Below are positions 11,340-19,170 of a stretch of DNA of 64,000 nucleotides, piece after piece. Every line of letters begins with the position of its first letter. Within the stretch, counting starts at the first letter, position 1. Made by a program: the position numbers and the translations under genes. The stretch spans positions 3,229,623 to 3,293,622 of the forward strand of contig NZ_VMSB01000001.1 in assembly GCF_009858245.1 (NCBI RefSeq), given 5' to 3'. This DNA is from Ornithinibacter aureus. Lineage in GTDB: Bacteria; Actinomycetota; Actinomycetes; Actinomycetales; Dermatophilaceae. Under the pieces are notes generated by a model, which was not told the DNA's origin, made no database searches, and worked only from the letters and a program-made list of their open reading frames with translations.

Positions 11340-12974
11340 TCAGTGCAGGACGATCGGCGGGGCGACCTGCTCGGCGTCCGCGTCGTCGAGCAGGTGCGAG
11401 ACCTCGCGCTTGCGCGGCAGGAACCACGCCGGGATGAGCGTCAGCGACAGCAGGATGGCCGCGACCCAGAAGGTCGTGGCGAACGCGCTGGCCATGGCCT
11501 CGTTGACCGCGGCCACGAGGGCCTCCTGGCCGCGGGCCAACAGGGCCGCGACCTCGGGGAAGCGCGCGGCGATGGTGCCCAGCTGGGCCTGGTCGGTGAC
11601 CCCGGCGCTCGCCTCGCCGAAGGCCCGGGAGGCCTTGAGCAGCGGGTCGTTGTTCAGCCCGTTGGTGAGCACGACCGACATGATCGCGACACCGATCGAC
11701 GAGGCGATCTGCTGGCTGATGTTGAGCAGCGTCGAGCCGCGGGCGACCTCGTGCGACGTGAGCGTCTTCAGCGCCGAGGTCATGAGCGGCATCATCGTGC
11801 CGCCCATGCCCAGACCCATGACGAACAGCACGGGCAGGATGTACCAGTAGCTCGTCGTCGCGGTGACCTGGGTGAGGGCGAACATGCCGCCGACGATCGC
11901 CGCGAGCCCGAACGGCACGATCCGCCCGACGGGCAGCCTGTCGACCAGGGAGCCGGCGATCGGCATCGTGATCATCGCGCCGAGACCCTGAACGGCCATC
12001 AGCCACCCGGCCGACAGGGCGCTCTCGCCGCGCACCTGCTGGAAGTAGGTCGGCACCAGGAGCAGGCCGCCGAAGAACGCCGCCGCGAAGAGGAACATCG
12101 TGATCGTCGAGACCGTGAGGTTGCGGTTCTTGAACAGCCGCAGGTCGAGCAGCGGGTGGGCCGGGCGGAAGCTCCAGACCACGAAGCCCGCGACCATGAG
12201 CAGACCCAGGGTGCCGGGGATGATGACCTTGCTCGAGAAGAAGGTGCCCTCACCGGGGATCGAGGAGATGCCGTAGAGGAAGAGCGCGAGACCGGGGGAC
12301 ATCAGCGCCATGCCGACCCAGTCGAAGGACTCCGAGGGCTCCGGGCGGTCCGAGGGCAGCACACGCCACGCGTAGACCAGGGCAGCGGCGCCGATCGGCA
12401 GGTTGATGAGGAAGATCCAGTGCCACGAGTAGTTCTCGATGAGCCAGCCACCGAGGATGGGGCCGAAGATCGGGCCGAGCAGCATCGGCACGCCGAGGAT
12501 CGCCATGAGGCGACCCATCCGGGCCGGGCCGGCCGCCTTGGTCATGATCGTCATGCCGAGCGGCATGAGCATGCCGCCGCCGAGGCCCTGGATCACGCGG
12601 AAGGCGATGAGCGCCTCGATCGACGACGCCACGGCGCACAGCACCGAGCCGGCGGTGAACAGCAGCAGCGCCGTCATGTAGAGGCGCTTGGTGCCGAACC
12701 GGTCGGCAGCCCAGCCGGTGAGCGGGATGACCGTCGCCAGGGCCAGGGTGTAGGCCGTGACCGTCCACGCGACGGTGGAGTAGGGCAGCGGCTCGCCACC
12801 GGTGGCGAAGTCGGCTTGGAAGGTCGGCAGGGCGACGTTGACGACGGTGATGTCGAGGATCGACATGATGGCGCCGAGGACGACGACACCGGCCACCTTC
12901 AGGACGGCACCGTCGATCTTGTCGGGGTACCCGGGGTGGGCTGGGGGCGCGGCGGGCGCGCTGGGTGATGACAC
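11340..12974 (-). CDS. DHA2-family (EmrB/QacA) major facilitator drug exporter
   Basis: The product is 544 residues from the GTG at 12974. It has 14 predicted membrane segments, the pattern IMSILDITVVNVALPTFQ at the first helix and the motif A-like loop GWAADRFGTKR. It is expected to export toxic organic molecules in exchange for protons. The GTG is preceded by GGAG at five bases. An earlier start to 13430 would add a basic, low-complexity stretch lying over the divergent guaB3 gene and was rejected. Confidence 0.9.
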   Translation of the reverse strand: MSSPSAPAAPPAHPGYPDKIDGAVLKVAGVVVLGAIMSILDITVVNVALPTFQADFATGGEPLPYSTVAWTVTAYTLALATVIPLTGWAADRFGTKRLYMTALLLFTAGSVLCAVASSIEALIAFRVIQGLGGGMLMPLGMTIMTKAAGPARMGRLMAILGVPMLLGPIFGPILGGWLIENYSWHWIFLINLPIGAAALVYAWRVLPSDRPEPSESFDWVGMALMSPGLALFLYGISSIPGEGTFFSSKVIIPGTLGLLMVAGFVVWSFRPAHPLLDLRLFKNRNLTVSTITMFLFAAAFFGGLLLVPTYFQQVRGESALSAGWLMAVQGLGAMITMPIAGSLVDRLPVGRIVPFGLAAIVGGMFALTQVTATTSYWYILPVLFVMGLGMGGTMMPLMTSALKTLTSHEVARGSTLLNISQQIASSIGVAIMSVVLTNGLNNDPLLKASRAFGEASAGVTDQAQLGTIAARFPEVAALLARGQEALVAAVNEAMASAFATTFWVAAILLSLTLIPAWFLPRKREVSHLLDDADAEQVAPPIVLH

Positions 12975-13147
12975 GTGTGCTCCAGGTCCGAGAGGGTGAT
13001 GGACGATGTGGGCCAAGGCCGAGGTGTGCAAACACCGGGGGTCGCCTGCTTGTTCCCGTGCGGTGCGCCACGACCGTGACCACGTGAGCCCAACCCCCGT
13101 CGCGACGCGAGTGCGACGCCGTGGCGGGCGCGCGGCATCCGTCTCGG

Positions 13148-13153
13148 TAGGCT
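13148..13153 (+). promoter_or_regulatory. -10 box TAGGCT of guaB3, leaderless start
   Basis: TAGGCT ends six bases before the GTG at 13160; no ribosome binding site is present. Confidence 0.6.
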
Positions 13154-13159
13154 GGCGCG

Positions 13160-14281
13160 GTGACCGAGATCGAGATCGGCCGTGGCAAACGCGGTCGCCG
13201 GGCCTATTCCTTCGACGACATCGCCATCGTGCCCTCGCGGCGCACGCGCGACCCCGAGGAGGTCTCGGTCGGCTGGCAGATCGACGCCTACCACTTCGAC
13301 ATCCCGGTGCTCGCCGCGCCGATGGACTCGGTGACGTCACCCGCGACCGCAATCGCGTTCGGGCGCCTCGGCGGCCTGCCGGTGCTCGACCTCGAGGGCC
13401 TGTGGACCCGCTACGAGGACCCCGAGCCACTCCTCGCCGAGATCGCCACCCTCGACCCGACCGTGGCGACGACGCGCATGCAGGAGATCTACCGCGCCGA
13501 CATCGACCCCGACCTCGTGACGACGCGGTTGCGCGAGATCCGGGATGCCGGGGTGACGGTTGCCGGAGCGCTCACCCCCCAGCGCACGCAGCAGCTGTGG
13601 AAGACCGTCGTGGATGCCGGGGTCGACCTGTTCGTCATCCGGGGCACCACCGTCTCGGCCGAGCACGTGTCAGGGCGCGCGGAGCCGCTGAACCTCAAGC
13701 GGTTCATCTACGAGCTCGACGTGCCGGTCATCGTCGGGGGAGCGGCGACCTACTCCGCCGCCATCCACCTCATGCGCACCGGTGCCGCCGGCGTGCTCGT
13801 CGGCTTCGGCGGCGGCGCAGCGCACACCACGCGGCGAACGCTCGGCATCCACGCCCCGATGGCATCGGCGATCGCCGACGTCGCCGCGGCCCGCCGCGAC
13901 TACCTCGACGAGTCGGGCGGTCGCTACGTTCACGTGATCGCCGACGGCGGGGTCGGCACGAGCGGCGACCTCGTCAAGGCCGTGGCCTGTGGCGCGGATG
14001 CCGTGATGCTCGGCGCCGCGCTGGCGCGCGCCACCGAGTCTCCCGGCCGCGGGTTCCACTGGGGCCCTGAGGCGCACCACGCCGAGCTGCCCCGCGGTGA
14101 GCGTGTGGAGGTGGGAGCAGTCGGCGGGCTCGACGAGGTCCTCTTCGGCCCGAGCCGCACCGCCGACGGCACCACCAACCTCGTGGGTGCATTGCGCCGC
14201 GCCATGGCCACCACCGGCTACCTGGACCTCAAAGAGTTCCAGCGGGTCGAGGTCGTCGTCGCGCCCTACCAGCGCAGCTGA
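13160..14281 (+). CDS. guaB3: GuaB3, IMP dehydrogenase family protein without CBS domains
   Basis: This 373-residue TIM-barrel protein belongs to the actinobacterial GuaB3 group. The barrel start RAYSFDDIAIVPS and the phosphate-binding IADGGVGTSGDLVKA are conserved. It has no CBS pair. At the position of the IMP dehydrogenase catalytic loop it reads VLVGFGGGAAHTTRR, so the usual nucleophilic cysteine is missing. A standard IMP dehydrogenase reaction is therefore unlikely; GMP reductase-like or regulatory roles have been considered for the family. It is followed after two bases by the DUF305 lipoprotein gene. Confidence 0.92.
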   Translation: MTEIEIGRGKRGRRAYSFDDIAIVPSRRTRDPEEVSVGWQIDAYHFDIPVLAAPMDSVTSPATAIAFGRLGGLPVLDLEGLWTRYEDPEPLLAEIATLDPTVATTRMQEIYRADIDPDLVTTRLREIRDAGVTVAGALTPQRTQQLWKTVVDAGVDLFVIRGTTVSAEHVSGRAEPLNLKRFIYELDVPVIVGGAATYSAAIHLMRTGAAGVLVGFGGGAAHTTRRTLGIHAPMASAIADVAAARRDYLDESGGRYVHVIADGGVGTSGDLVKAVACGADAVMLGAALARATESPGRGFHWGPEAHHAELPRGERVEVGAVGGLDEVLFGPSRTADGTTNLVGALRRAMATTGYLDLKEFQRVEVVVAPYQRS

Positions 14282-14283
14282 CC

Positions 14284-14886
14284 GTGAGGTTGAAGACGCG
14301 CTGCAGCAAGGCCGCCACCGTTCTCGCGCTCGCCGCCGGACTGGCGCTCGCCGGGTGCGGTGGTGACCACAGCGGCCATGAGACGGGTGCGGCGGCCAGC
14401 CCGACGGCATCCTCGACGGCGGGGGCGACGTTCAACGCCGCAGACGGGATGTTCGCGGTCATGATGATCCCGCACCACGAGCAGGCTGTGGAGATGGCCG
14501 ACCTGGTCCCGACGCGCACGACGAACGCCGACCTGCTGGCGCTGGCGACGGAGATCAAGGACGCCCAGCAGCCCGAGATCACCCAGATGCAGGGATGGCT
14601 CAAGGGGTGGGGCACCGACGTCGCGGCGATGGGTGACCACGCCTCGCACGGCGGGATGGCCGGGATGCAGTCGGACGAGGCCATGGCCGACCTCGCCGCC
14701 CTCACGGGCGACTCGTTCGACCGCCGGTGGATGGAGATGATGATCGACCACCACGAGGGGGCGGTCACCATGGCCAAGGACGTCATCGCGAAGGGCTCGG
14801 ACCCGGCCGTGCGCGCCCTGGCCGAGCAGGTCATTACCGCTCAGCAGGCCGAGATCGCGCAGATGACCGGGATGCTCGGGGGCTGA
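14284..14886 (+). CDS. DUF305 family lipoprotein
   Basis: The product is 200 residues. A signal peptide ends at the lipobox LALAGC, so the protein is lipid-anchored outside the membrane. The mature part carries two halves with matching motifs, MMIPHHEQAVEMA near residue 60 and MMIDHHEGAVTMA near 155. These paired histidines are typical of DUF305 and suggest metal, often copper, binding. The GTG start lies two bases after the guaB3 stop, so translation is probably coupled. Function unproven. Confidence 0.9.
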   Translation: MRLKTRCSKAATVLALAAGLALAGCGGDHSGHETGAAASPTASSTAGATFNAADGMFAVMMIPHHEQAVEMADLVPTRTTNADLLALATEIKDAQQPEITQMQGWLKGWGTDVAAMGDHASHGGMAGMQSDEAMADLAALTGDSFDRRWMEMMIDHHEGAVTMAKDVIAKGSDPAVRALAEQVITAQQAEIAQMTGMLGG

Positions 14887-14904
14887 GGTCGCGACGGGCG
14901 CTAG

Positions 14905-14942
14905 TGAGCAGTATTTCACTCATGTGAGTGATGTTCTGCTCA
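14905..14942 (+). promoter_or_regulatory. 38-bp palindromic operator candidate upstream of the HTH-nucleotidyltransferase gene
   Basis: The site reads TGAGCAG-N5-CACTCA-TG-TGAGTG-N5-CTGCTCA, with both half-site pairs exact (14905-14922 and 14925-14942). It ends 16 bases before the ATG at 14959. Two nested half-sites spaced about a helical turn apart are typical of a dimer-of-dimers operator. The downstream gene encodes its own winged helix, so autoregulation is the simplest reading. Confidence 0.6.
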
Positions 14943-14958
14943 TTGAGGTAGTGAGTCG

Positions 14959-15594
14959 ATGAACCTGTCCAGCCCGATGACGTCCGTCATCCCCGGCGTG
15001 CACGGCGTGGTGCTCGCTGTGCTGGCCCGAACCGACCAGCCGCTGTCCGGCCGCGAGGTCGCGGCGCTCACTCAGGGAGCAGCCAGCCAGCGCCGCGTCA
15101 ACGATGTCCTTGGTGCCCTCGTCGATACGGGCATCGTCCTGCGCGCACGGCATCCGCCCGCGTATCTGTATCGCCTGAACCGTGACCACGTCGCTGCTGA
15201 GGGCATCATGGCGCTGAGCCGACAGCGCGAGACGCTTCTGGAGCGCATTCGGCACGACGTGGCTGCGTGGCCGATCCCGCCGGTCTCGGCGAGCCTGTTT
15301 GGTTCCGGAGCGCGTGGCGAGGCCGGGCCGCGCAGTGACGTGGACATCGTGCTCGTATCAGGGCTGCAGGGGGAGCGCGACGCGGCGATCTGGGTGGGGC
15401 AGATCGACCAGTTGGCGCAGCGCGTGTTCGACTGGTCAGGCAATCGCTGCGAGATCCTGGAGCTGACGGAGGCTGAGGTTGTCGACGCTGCGACGGACGG
15501 TGGCCGGCTGGTCAGGGAACTGCGTGCTGACGCCATCCACCTGGGTGGCCGCGACCTCCGGTCGATCCTCACCGCGGCACAGGCCTCCGCATGA
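14959..15594 (+). CDS. Winged-helix plus MNT-type nucleotidyltransferase (antitoxin-like)
   Basis: The product has 211 residues. Residues about 10-75 form a winged helix (VLAVLARTDQPLSGREVAAL). Residues about 105-180 form a minimal nucleotidyltransferase with SLFGSGARGEAGPRSDVDIV, the G-S and D-x-D catalytic signature. In HEPN/MNT toxin-antitoxin pairs such enzymes neutralise the HEPN ribonuclease by adding AMP to it. Here the stop overlaps the start of a HEPN gene by ATGA, which supports that role. The HEPN partner is now destroyed, so this gene may be an orphan. The helix-turn-helix fusion suggests it also controls its own promoter. Confidence 0.8.
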   Translation: MNLSSPMTSVIPGVHGVVLAVLARTDQPLSGREVAALTQGAASQRRVNDVLGALVDTGIVLRARHPPAYLYRLNRDHVAAEGIMALSRQRETLLERIRHDVAAWPIPPVSASLFGSGARGEAGPRSDVDIVLVSGLQGERDAAIWVGQIDQLAQRVFDWSGNRCEILELTEAEVVDAATDGGRLVRELRADAIHLGGRDLRSILTAAQASA

Positions 15595-15832
15595 CGTCCC
15601 GTGACGCCGCGCGAACGCACCTGCGCAAGGCTCGCGAGTTCCTCGACGCTGCTTCAGTCAGCCGCGATCCGGGATTGTTGGATCCGCGACATCTGCCGCC
15701 GTCATCGCCGGAGTGAACGCCAAGGACGCGATCTGCCTGAGCGTGGTCGGCCGCACCAACAAGGCAGACGACCACACTGCTGCCGTGGCCGAGCTCCGAT
15801 CATCAGGCCCCGCGGGGAGGGCCCTGGCTCCG

Positions 15833-15916
15833 GTCCTCAGTCGATTGCTCAGGGTCCTCAGTCGATTGCTCAGGGTCCTCAGTCGATTGCTCAGGGTCCT
15901 CAGCCGATTGCTCAGA
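15833..15916 (+). repeat. Four tandem copies of a 21-bp unit inside the HEPN gene
   Basis: The unit begins GTCCTCAGTCGATTGCTC and is repeated at 15833, 15854, 15875 and 15896. The first three copies are identical; the fourth differs by two bases. Each unit encodes VLSRLLR, so copy number changes keep the frame and lengthen a helix by two turns per unit. Related HEPN proteins have one such heptad here, as far as I recall. Confidence 0.92.
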
Positions 15917-15985
15917 CTCAAGACCACATCGCAGTACCAAGCCGTCTCGGTGTCGGCCACGGATGCGGGGAAGGCGATCGAGTGG

Positions 15986-17448
15986 GAGCAATGATCAGAA
16001 CCTGTGGATGGGCCTCGGCGAGGTGTCGTGAAGAGGGCGTACCTCCCGAGCAAGATCTGAAGCCCATGCAAGTCTGATCAGGGTCGGCGTTGGCGCGCCG
16101 GCTCGGGAAGGTACGCCCATGCTCAAGGTAGTCCACGAGGAGAACGAGTCGCACGAGAAGGGCACCGGGTGTGGCGGGTCGTTGCTCGACCAGGTCGTGC
16201 GTGATGGTGCCCGGCAGCTGCTCGCGGTGGCGTTGCAGGCCGAGGTTGCCGCGTACATCGAGGCCCACGCGCACGAGCGTGATGAGGCCGGTCGGCGGTT
16301 GGTGGTCCGTAACGGGTTCCACGAGCCGCGGGAGGTGACCACCGCTGCTGGGGCGGTGCCGGTGCGGGCGCCGCGGGTCAACGACAGGCGGGTCGATGAG
16401 GTCAGCGGGCAGCGGGTCCGGTTCTCCTCGGCGATCCTGCCGGCGTGGGCGCGCAAGTCCCCGCAGGTGGCGGAGGTGTTGCCGCTGTTGTACCTACACG
16501 GGCTGTCGAGCTTGGATTTCGCGCCGGCGTTGACGCAGTTCCTGGGCACCGGCCACGGGCTGTCGCCGACGACGATCACGAGGTTGACCAAGGCCTGGCA
16601 GGACGAGGCCAGGGCGTTCAACCAACGCTCCTTGGCTGAGGTCGACTACGTGTACGTGTGGGTCGACGGGATCCACCTCAAGGTCCGCCTCGAGCAGGAC
16701 AAGGTGTGTCTGCTGGTGATGATCGGGGTGCGCGCTGACGGCACCAAGGAGCTCATCGCCCTGGACGACGGGCACCGCGAGTCCACCGAGTCGTGGGCGG
16801 ACCTGCTGCGCTCGTGCCAGCGGCGCGGGATGAGGGCACCGGTGCTCGCGGTCGGCGATGGGGCGTTGGGGTTCTGGGCCGCGGTGCGGCAGGTGTTCCC
16901 GGGCACCCGTGAGCAGCGCTGCTGGTTCCACAAGATCGCCAACGTCCTCAACTGCCTCCCGAAGTCGGCGCAGCCGGGCGCGAAGGCCGCCCTCGCGGAG
17001 ATCTGGAACGCCGAAGACCGTGAACATGCCGCCGCGGCGGCGAGGGCGTTCGCGGCGCAGTACGGGGTCAAGTGGCCCAAGGCGGCCGCGAAGATCATCG
17101 ATGACCTCGACGTGCTGCTGGCGTTCTTCGACTTCCCCGCCGAGCACTGGGTCCACCTGCGCACGACGAACCCGATCGAGTCGACGTTCGCGACCGTGCG
17201 GCTGCGTCAGCGGGTCACCAAGGGCCCTGGCTCGCGCGCTGCTGGGGTCGCGATGGCGTTCAAGCTGATCCAGGCCGCGCAGGCCCGGTGGCGGGCGGTC
17301 AACGCGCCCCATCTCGTCGCGCTCGTGCGAGCCGGAGCCACCTTCGAGCGAGGGATCCTCGTCGAACGACCCGAAGACACGAGCCTCGAATCAGGAGGTG
17401 ATCAGCAAGTCGCGTGACACGCCGATCCACAGGTCTTGACTATTGCTC
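15986..17448 (+). mobile_element. Complete IS256-family insertion sequence, 1463 bp
   Basis: The ends are imperfect 28-bp inverted repeats (15986-16013 and 17421-17448) matching at 23 positions. They share GAGCAAT, TCA, ACCTGTGGAT and GGC. The element is flanked by an exact 9-bp direct repeat, ATCGAGTGG, at 15977-15985 and 17449-17457. The size of the duplication and the transposase place it in the IS256 family. The insertion splits the 3' end of the HEPN gene. The element contains none of the GGATGCCG words common in the rest of the window, which fits recent arrival. Confidence 0.95.
16119..17417 (+). CDS. IS256-family (mutator type) transposase
   Basis: The product is 432 residues and open throughout. 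The DDE catalytic core is visible: the first aspartate in YVWVDGIHLKVR near residue 187, the second in LAVGDGALGFW near residue 246, and the glutamate in RTTNPIESTFATVRLR near residue 357. The C/H block CWFHKIANVLN lies before the last motif. The N-terminal part (DQVVRDGARQLLAVALQAEV) is the usual DNA-binding region. The gene fills the IS except for 133 bp on the left and 31 bp on the right. The element looks intact and possibly active. Confidence 0.95.
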   Translation: MLKVVHEENESHEKGTGCGGSLLDQVVRDGARQLLAVALQAEVAAYIEAHAHERDEAGRRLVVRNGFHEPREVTTAAGAVPVRAPRVNDRRVDEVSGQRVRFSSAILPAWARKSPQVAEVLPLLYLHGLSSLDFAPALTQFLGTGHGLSPTTITRLTKAWQDEARAFNQRSLAEVDYVYVWVDGIHLKVRLEQDKVCLLVMIGVRADGTKELIALDDGHRESTESWADLLRSCQRRGMRAPVLAVGDGALGFWAAVRQVFPGTREQRCWFHKIANVLNCLPKSAQPGAKAALAEIWNAEDREHAAAAARAFAAQYGVKWPKAAAKIIDDLDVLLAFFDFPAEHWVHLRTTNPIESTFATVRLRQRVTKGPGSRAAGVAMAFKLIQAAQARWRAVNAPHLVALVRAGATFERGILVERPEDTSLESGGDQQVA

Positions 17449-17568
17449 ATCGAGTGGGCCACCCGGCTCGTCGACGCAGCCCACGAGGAAGTCACGTCGC
17501 GCTGACCACGGGTTGTCACGCCGCTGGGGCTGATCCGGGAACGGCTCCTCACTCGGCGAACCGTTGGC

Positions 17569-17574
17569 TACTCT
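17569..17574 (+). promoter_or_regulatory. -10 box TACTCT of gabD2, leaderless start
   Basis: TACTCT ends six bases before the ATG at 17581; no ribosome binding site is visible. Confidence 0.5.
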
Positions 17575-17580
17575 TCGGTA

Positions 17581-19170
17581 ATGGCCGACGTCATCGCTGA
17601 CCCGGAGCTCGACCCCGCCGCCACGTATGCCGTGGACCCGGCACGGGTGCGAGCCCTCACCGCCCGTGTCATCGCCTCGGGCGACGAGCCGGAGATGCGC
17701 ACGAGCACCCCGCTCACCGGGGCCCCGCTGGCGACGCTGCCCGTGTCGAGCGCGCGCGACGTCGTGAAGGCGGTCGGCCTCGCCAGAGCGGCCCAGCGCG
17801 GCTGGGCAGCCACCGCCCTGAGCGAGCGCGCCGACGTCCTGCTGCGCCTGCACGACCTCGTGCTCGACCACCAGCCCGACCTGCTCGACCTCGTCCAGCT
17901 CGAGTCGGGCAAGGCCCGCGGCCACGCCTTCGAGGAGGTTGCCGACTGCGCGATCGTGGCCCGCCACTACGCCCGCCGCGGGCCGGCCATGCTCGCCGAC
18001 ACCCGGCATCCGGGCGCGTTCCCGCTGCTGACCCAGGCCGTGGAGCACCACCGGCCCAAGGGCGTCGTCGGCATCGTCTCGCCGTGGAACTACCCCCTCA
18101 GCCTCGCGGTCTCCGACGCCATCCCGGCGCTGCTCGCCGGCAACGCCGTCGTGCTGCGCCCCGACCCGCAGGGCTCGCTCACCGCGCTCGCCGCGGTCGA
18201 ACTGTTGGCCCAGGCCGGGCTCCCCGACGGTGTCCTCCAGGTGGTGCTCGGCCCCGGCGACCCCACGGGCCAGGCCGTCGTCGACCACACCGACTACGTC
18301 AGCTTCACCGGCTCCACCGCCACCGGCCGCCGGGTCGCCGAGGCGACCGGGCGACGCCTCGTGGGGGTCTCCCTGGAGCTCGGCGGCAAGAACACGATGT
18401 ACGTCGCGGCCGACGCGAACCTGCGCCGGGCCGTCGACGGGGCCGTGCGGGCCTGCTTCGGTTCGGCCGGCCAGCTGTGCATCAGCGCCGAACGGCTCGT
18501 CGTCCACACCGACATCTACGACGAGTTCGTGCCCCGCTTCGTCGAGCGGGTCTCCCGGATGCGGCTGTCGACGGGTCTGCACTGGGGCGCCGACATGGGC
18601 AGCCTGGTCAGTGCCGACCAGAAGGCCAAGGTGCTCTCGCACGTCGAGGATGCCGTGTCCAAGGGCGCCCGCGTCCTCACCGGTGGCAAGGAGCGGCCCG
18701 ACATCGGCCCCCTCGTCGTCGAGCCGACCGTGCTCGAAGGGGTCACGGCCGCGATGGCCTGCCGCGACGAGGAGACCTTCGGCCCGGTCGTCTCGCTCTA
18801 CCGGGTGCGCTCCGACGACGAAGCGGTGCGCCTGGCCAACGACACCGAGTACGGCCTCAACGCGTCGGTGTGGACCTGTGACGTGCGCCGCGGGCGCGCG
18901 ATCGCGGCCGGCATCCAGGCCGGGACCGTGAACGTCAACGAGGGCTACGCCGCCGCGTGGGGCAGCGTCGGTGCGCCGATGGGCGGCATGAAGTCCTCGG
19001 GCCTCGGGCGCCGCCACGGCCGCGAGGGCCTGCTGAAGTACACCGAGTCGCAGAACGTCTCGGCGCAGCACCTCATCGGCATCGCCCCGTTCGCCGGGAT
19101 GAGTGACCAGGGGTTCGCCCGCGCGCTGACCGGCGCGCTGAAGGTGATGAAGTCGTTGAGGATGCCGTGA
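17581..19170 (+). CDS. gabD2: Succinate-semialdehyde dehydrogenase-like NAD(P) aldehyde dehydrogenase
   Basis: This 529-residue aldehyde dehydrogenase resembles actinobacterial GabD2. It has the Rossmann region GSTATGRRVAEA near residue 245, the general base in LELGGKN near residue 268 and the catalytic cysteine in SAGQLCIS near residue 299. The reaction would oxidise succinate semialdehyde to succinate. Substrate choice within this superfamily is hard to read from sequence, so the exact aldehyde is inferred from overall similarity. The stop overlaps the start of the GMC oxidoreductase by GTGA, pointing to an operon. Confidence 0.82.
   Translation: MADVIADPELDPAATYAVDPARVRALTARVIASGDEPEMRTSTPLTGAPLATLPVSSARDVVKAVGLARAAQRGWAATALSERADVLLRLHDLVLDHQPDLLDLVQLESGKARGHAFEEVADCAIVARHYARRGPAMLADTRHPGAFPLLTQAVEHHRPKGVVGIVSPWNYPLSLAVSDAIPALLAGNAVVLRPDPQGSLTALAAVELLAQAGLPDGVLQVVLGPGDPTGQAVVDHTDYVSFTGSTATGRRVAEATGRRLVGVSLELGGKNTMYVAADANLRRAVDGAVRACFGSAGQLCISAERLVVHTDIYDEFVPRFVERVSRMRLSTGLHWGADMGSLVSADQKAKVLSHVEDAVSKGARVLTGGKERPDIGPLVVEPTVLEGVTAAMACRDEETFGPVVSLYRVRSDDEAVRLANDTEYGLNASVWTCDVRRGRAIAAGIQAGTVNVNEGYAAAWGSVGAPMGGMKSSGLGRRHGREGLLKYTESQNVSAQHLIGIAPFAGMSDQGFARALTGALKVMKSLRMP

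Larger units (their letters stand above)
15591..17505 (+). pseudogene. HEPN-domain toxin gene, frameshifted and split by an IS256-family element
   Basis: The gene starts MTSRDAARTHLRKAREFL in one frame and hits a stop at 15714-15716. The conserved continuation ATSAAVIAGVNAKDAICL is found in the neighbouring frame, so one base appears lost near 15684. The HEPN active-site motif R-x6-H is present in GRTNKADDH. Four copies of a 21-bp repeat then encode VLSRLLR four times before LKTTSQYQAV. The frame enters the IS at 15986. After the IS it resumes exactly with IEWATRLVDAAHEEVTSR and a stop at 17503-17505. The gene thus carries three changes: frameshift, repeat expansion and insertion. The frameshift alone could be a sequencing error; the insertion cannot. 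Confidence 0.85.

Noticed and set aside
15833-15916. Possible CRISPR array
   Set aside because: The 21-bp units are directly adjacent with no spacers and encode a regular heptad in the HEPN frame.
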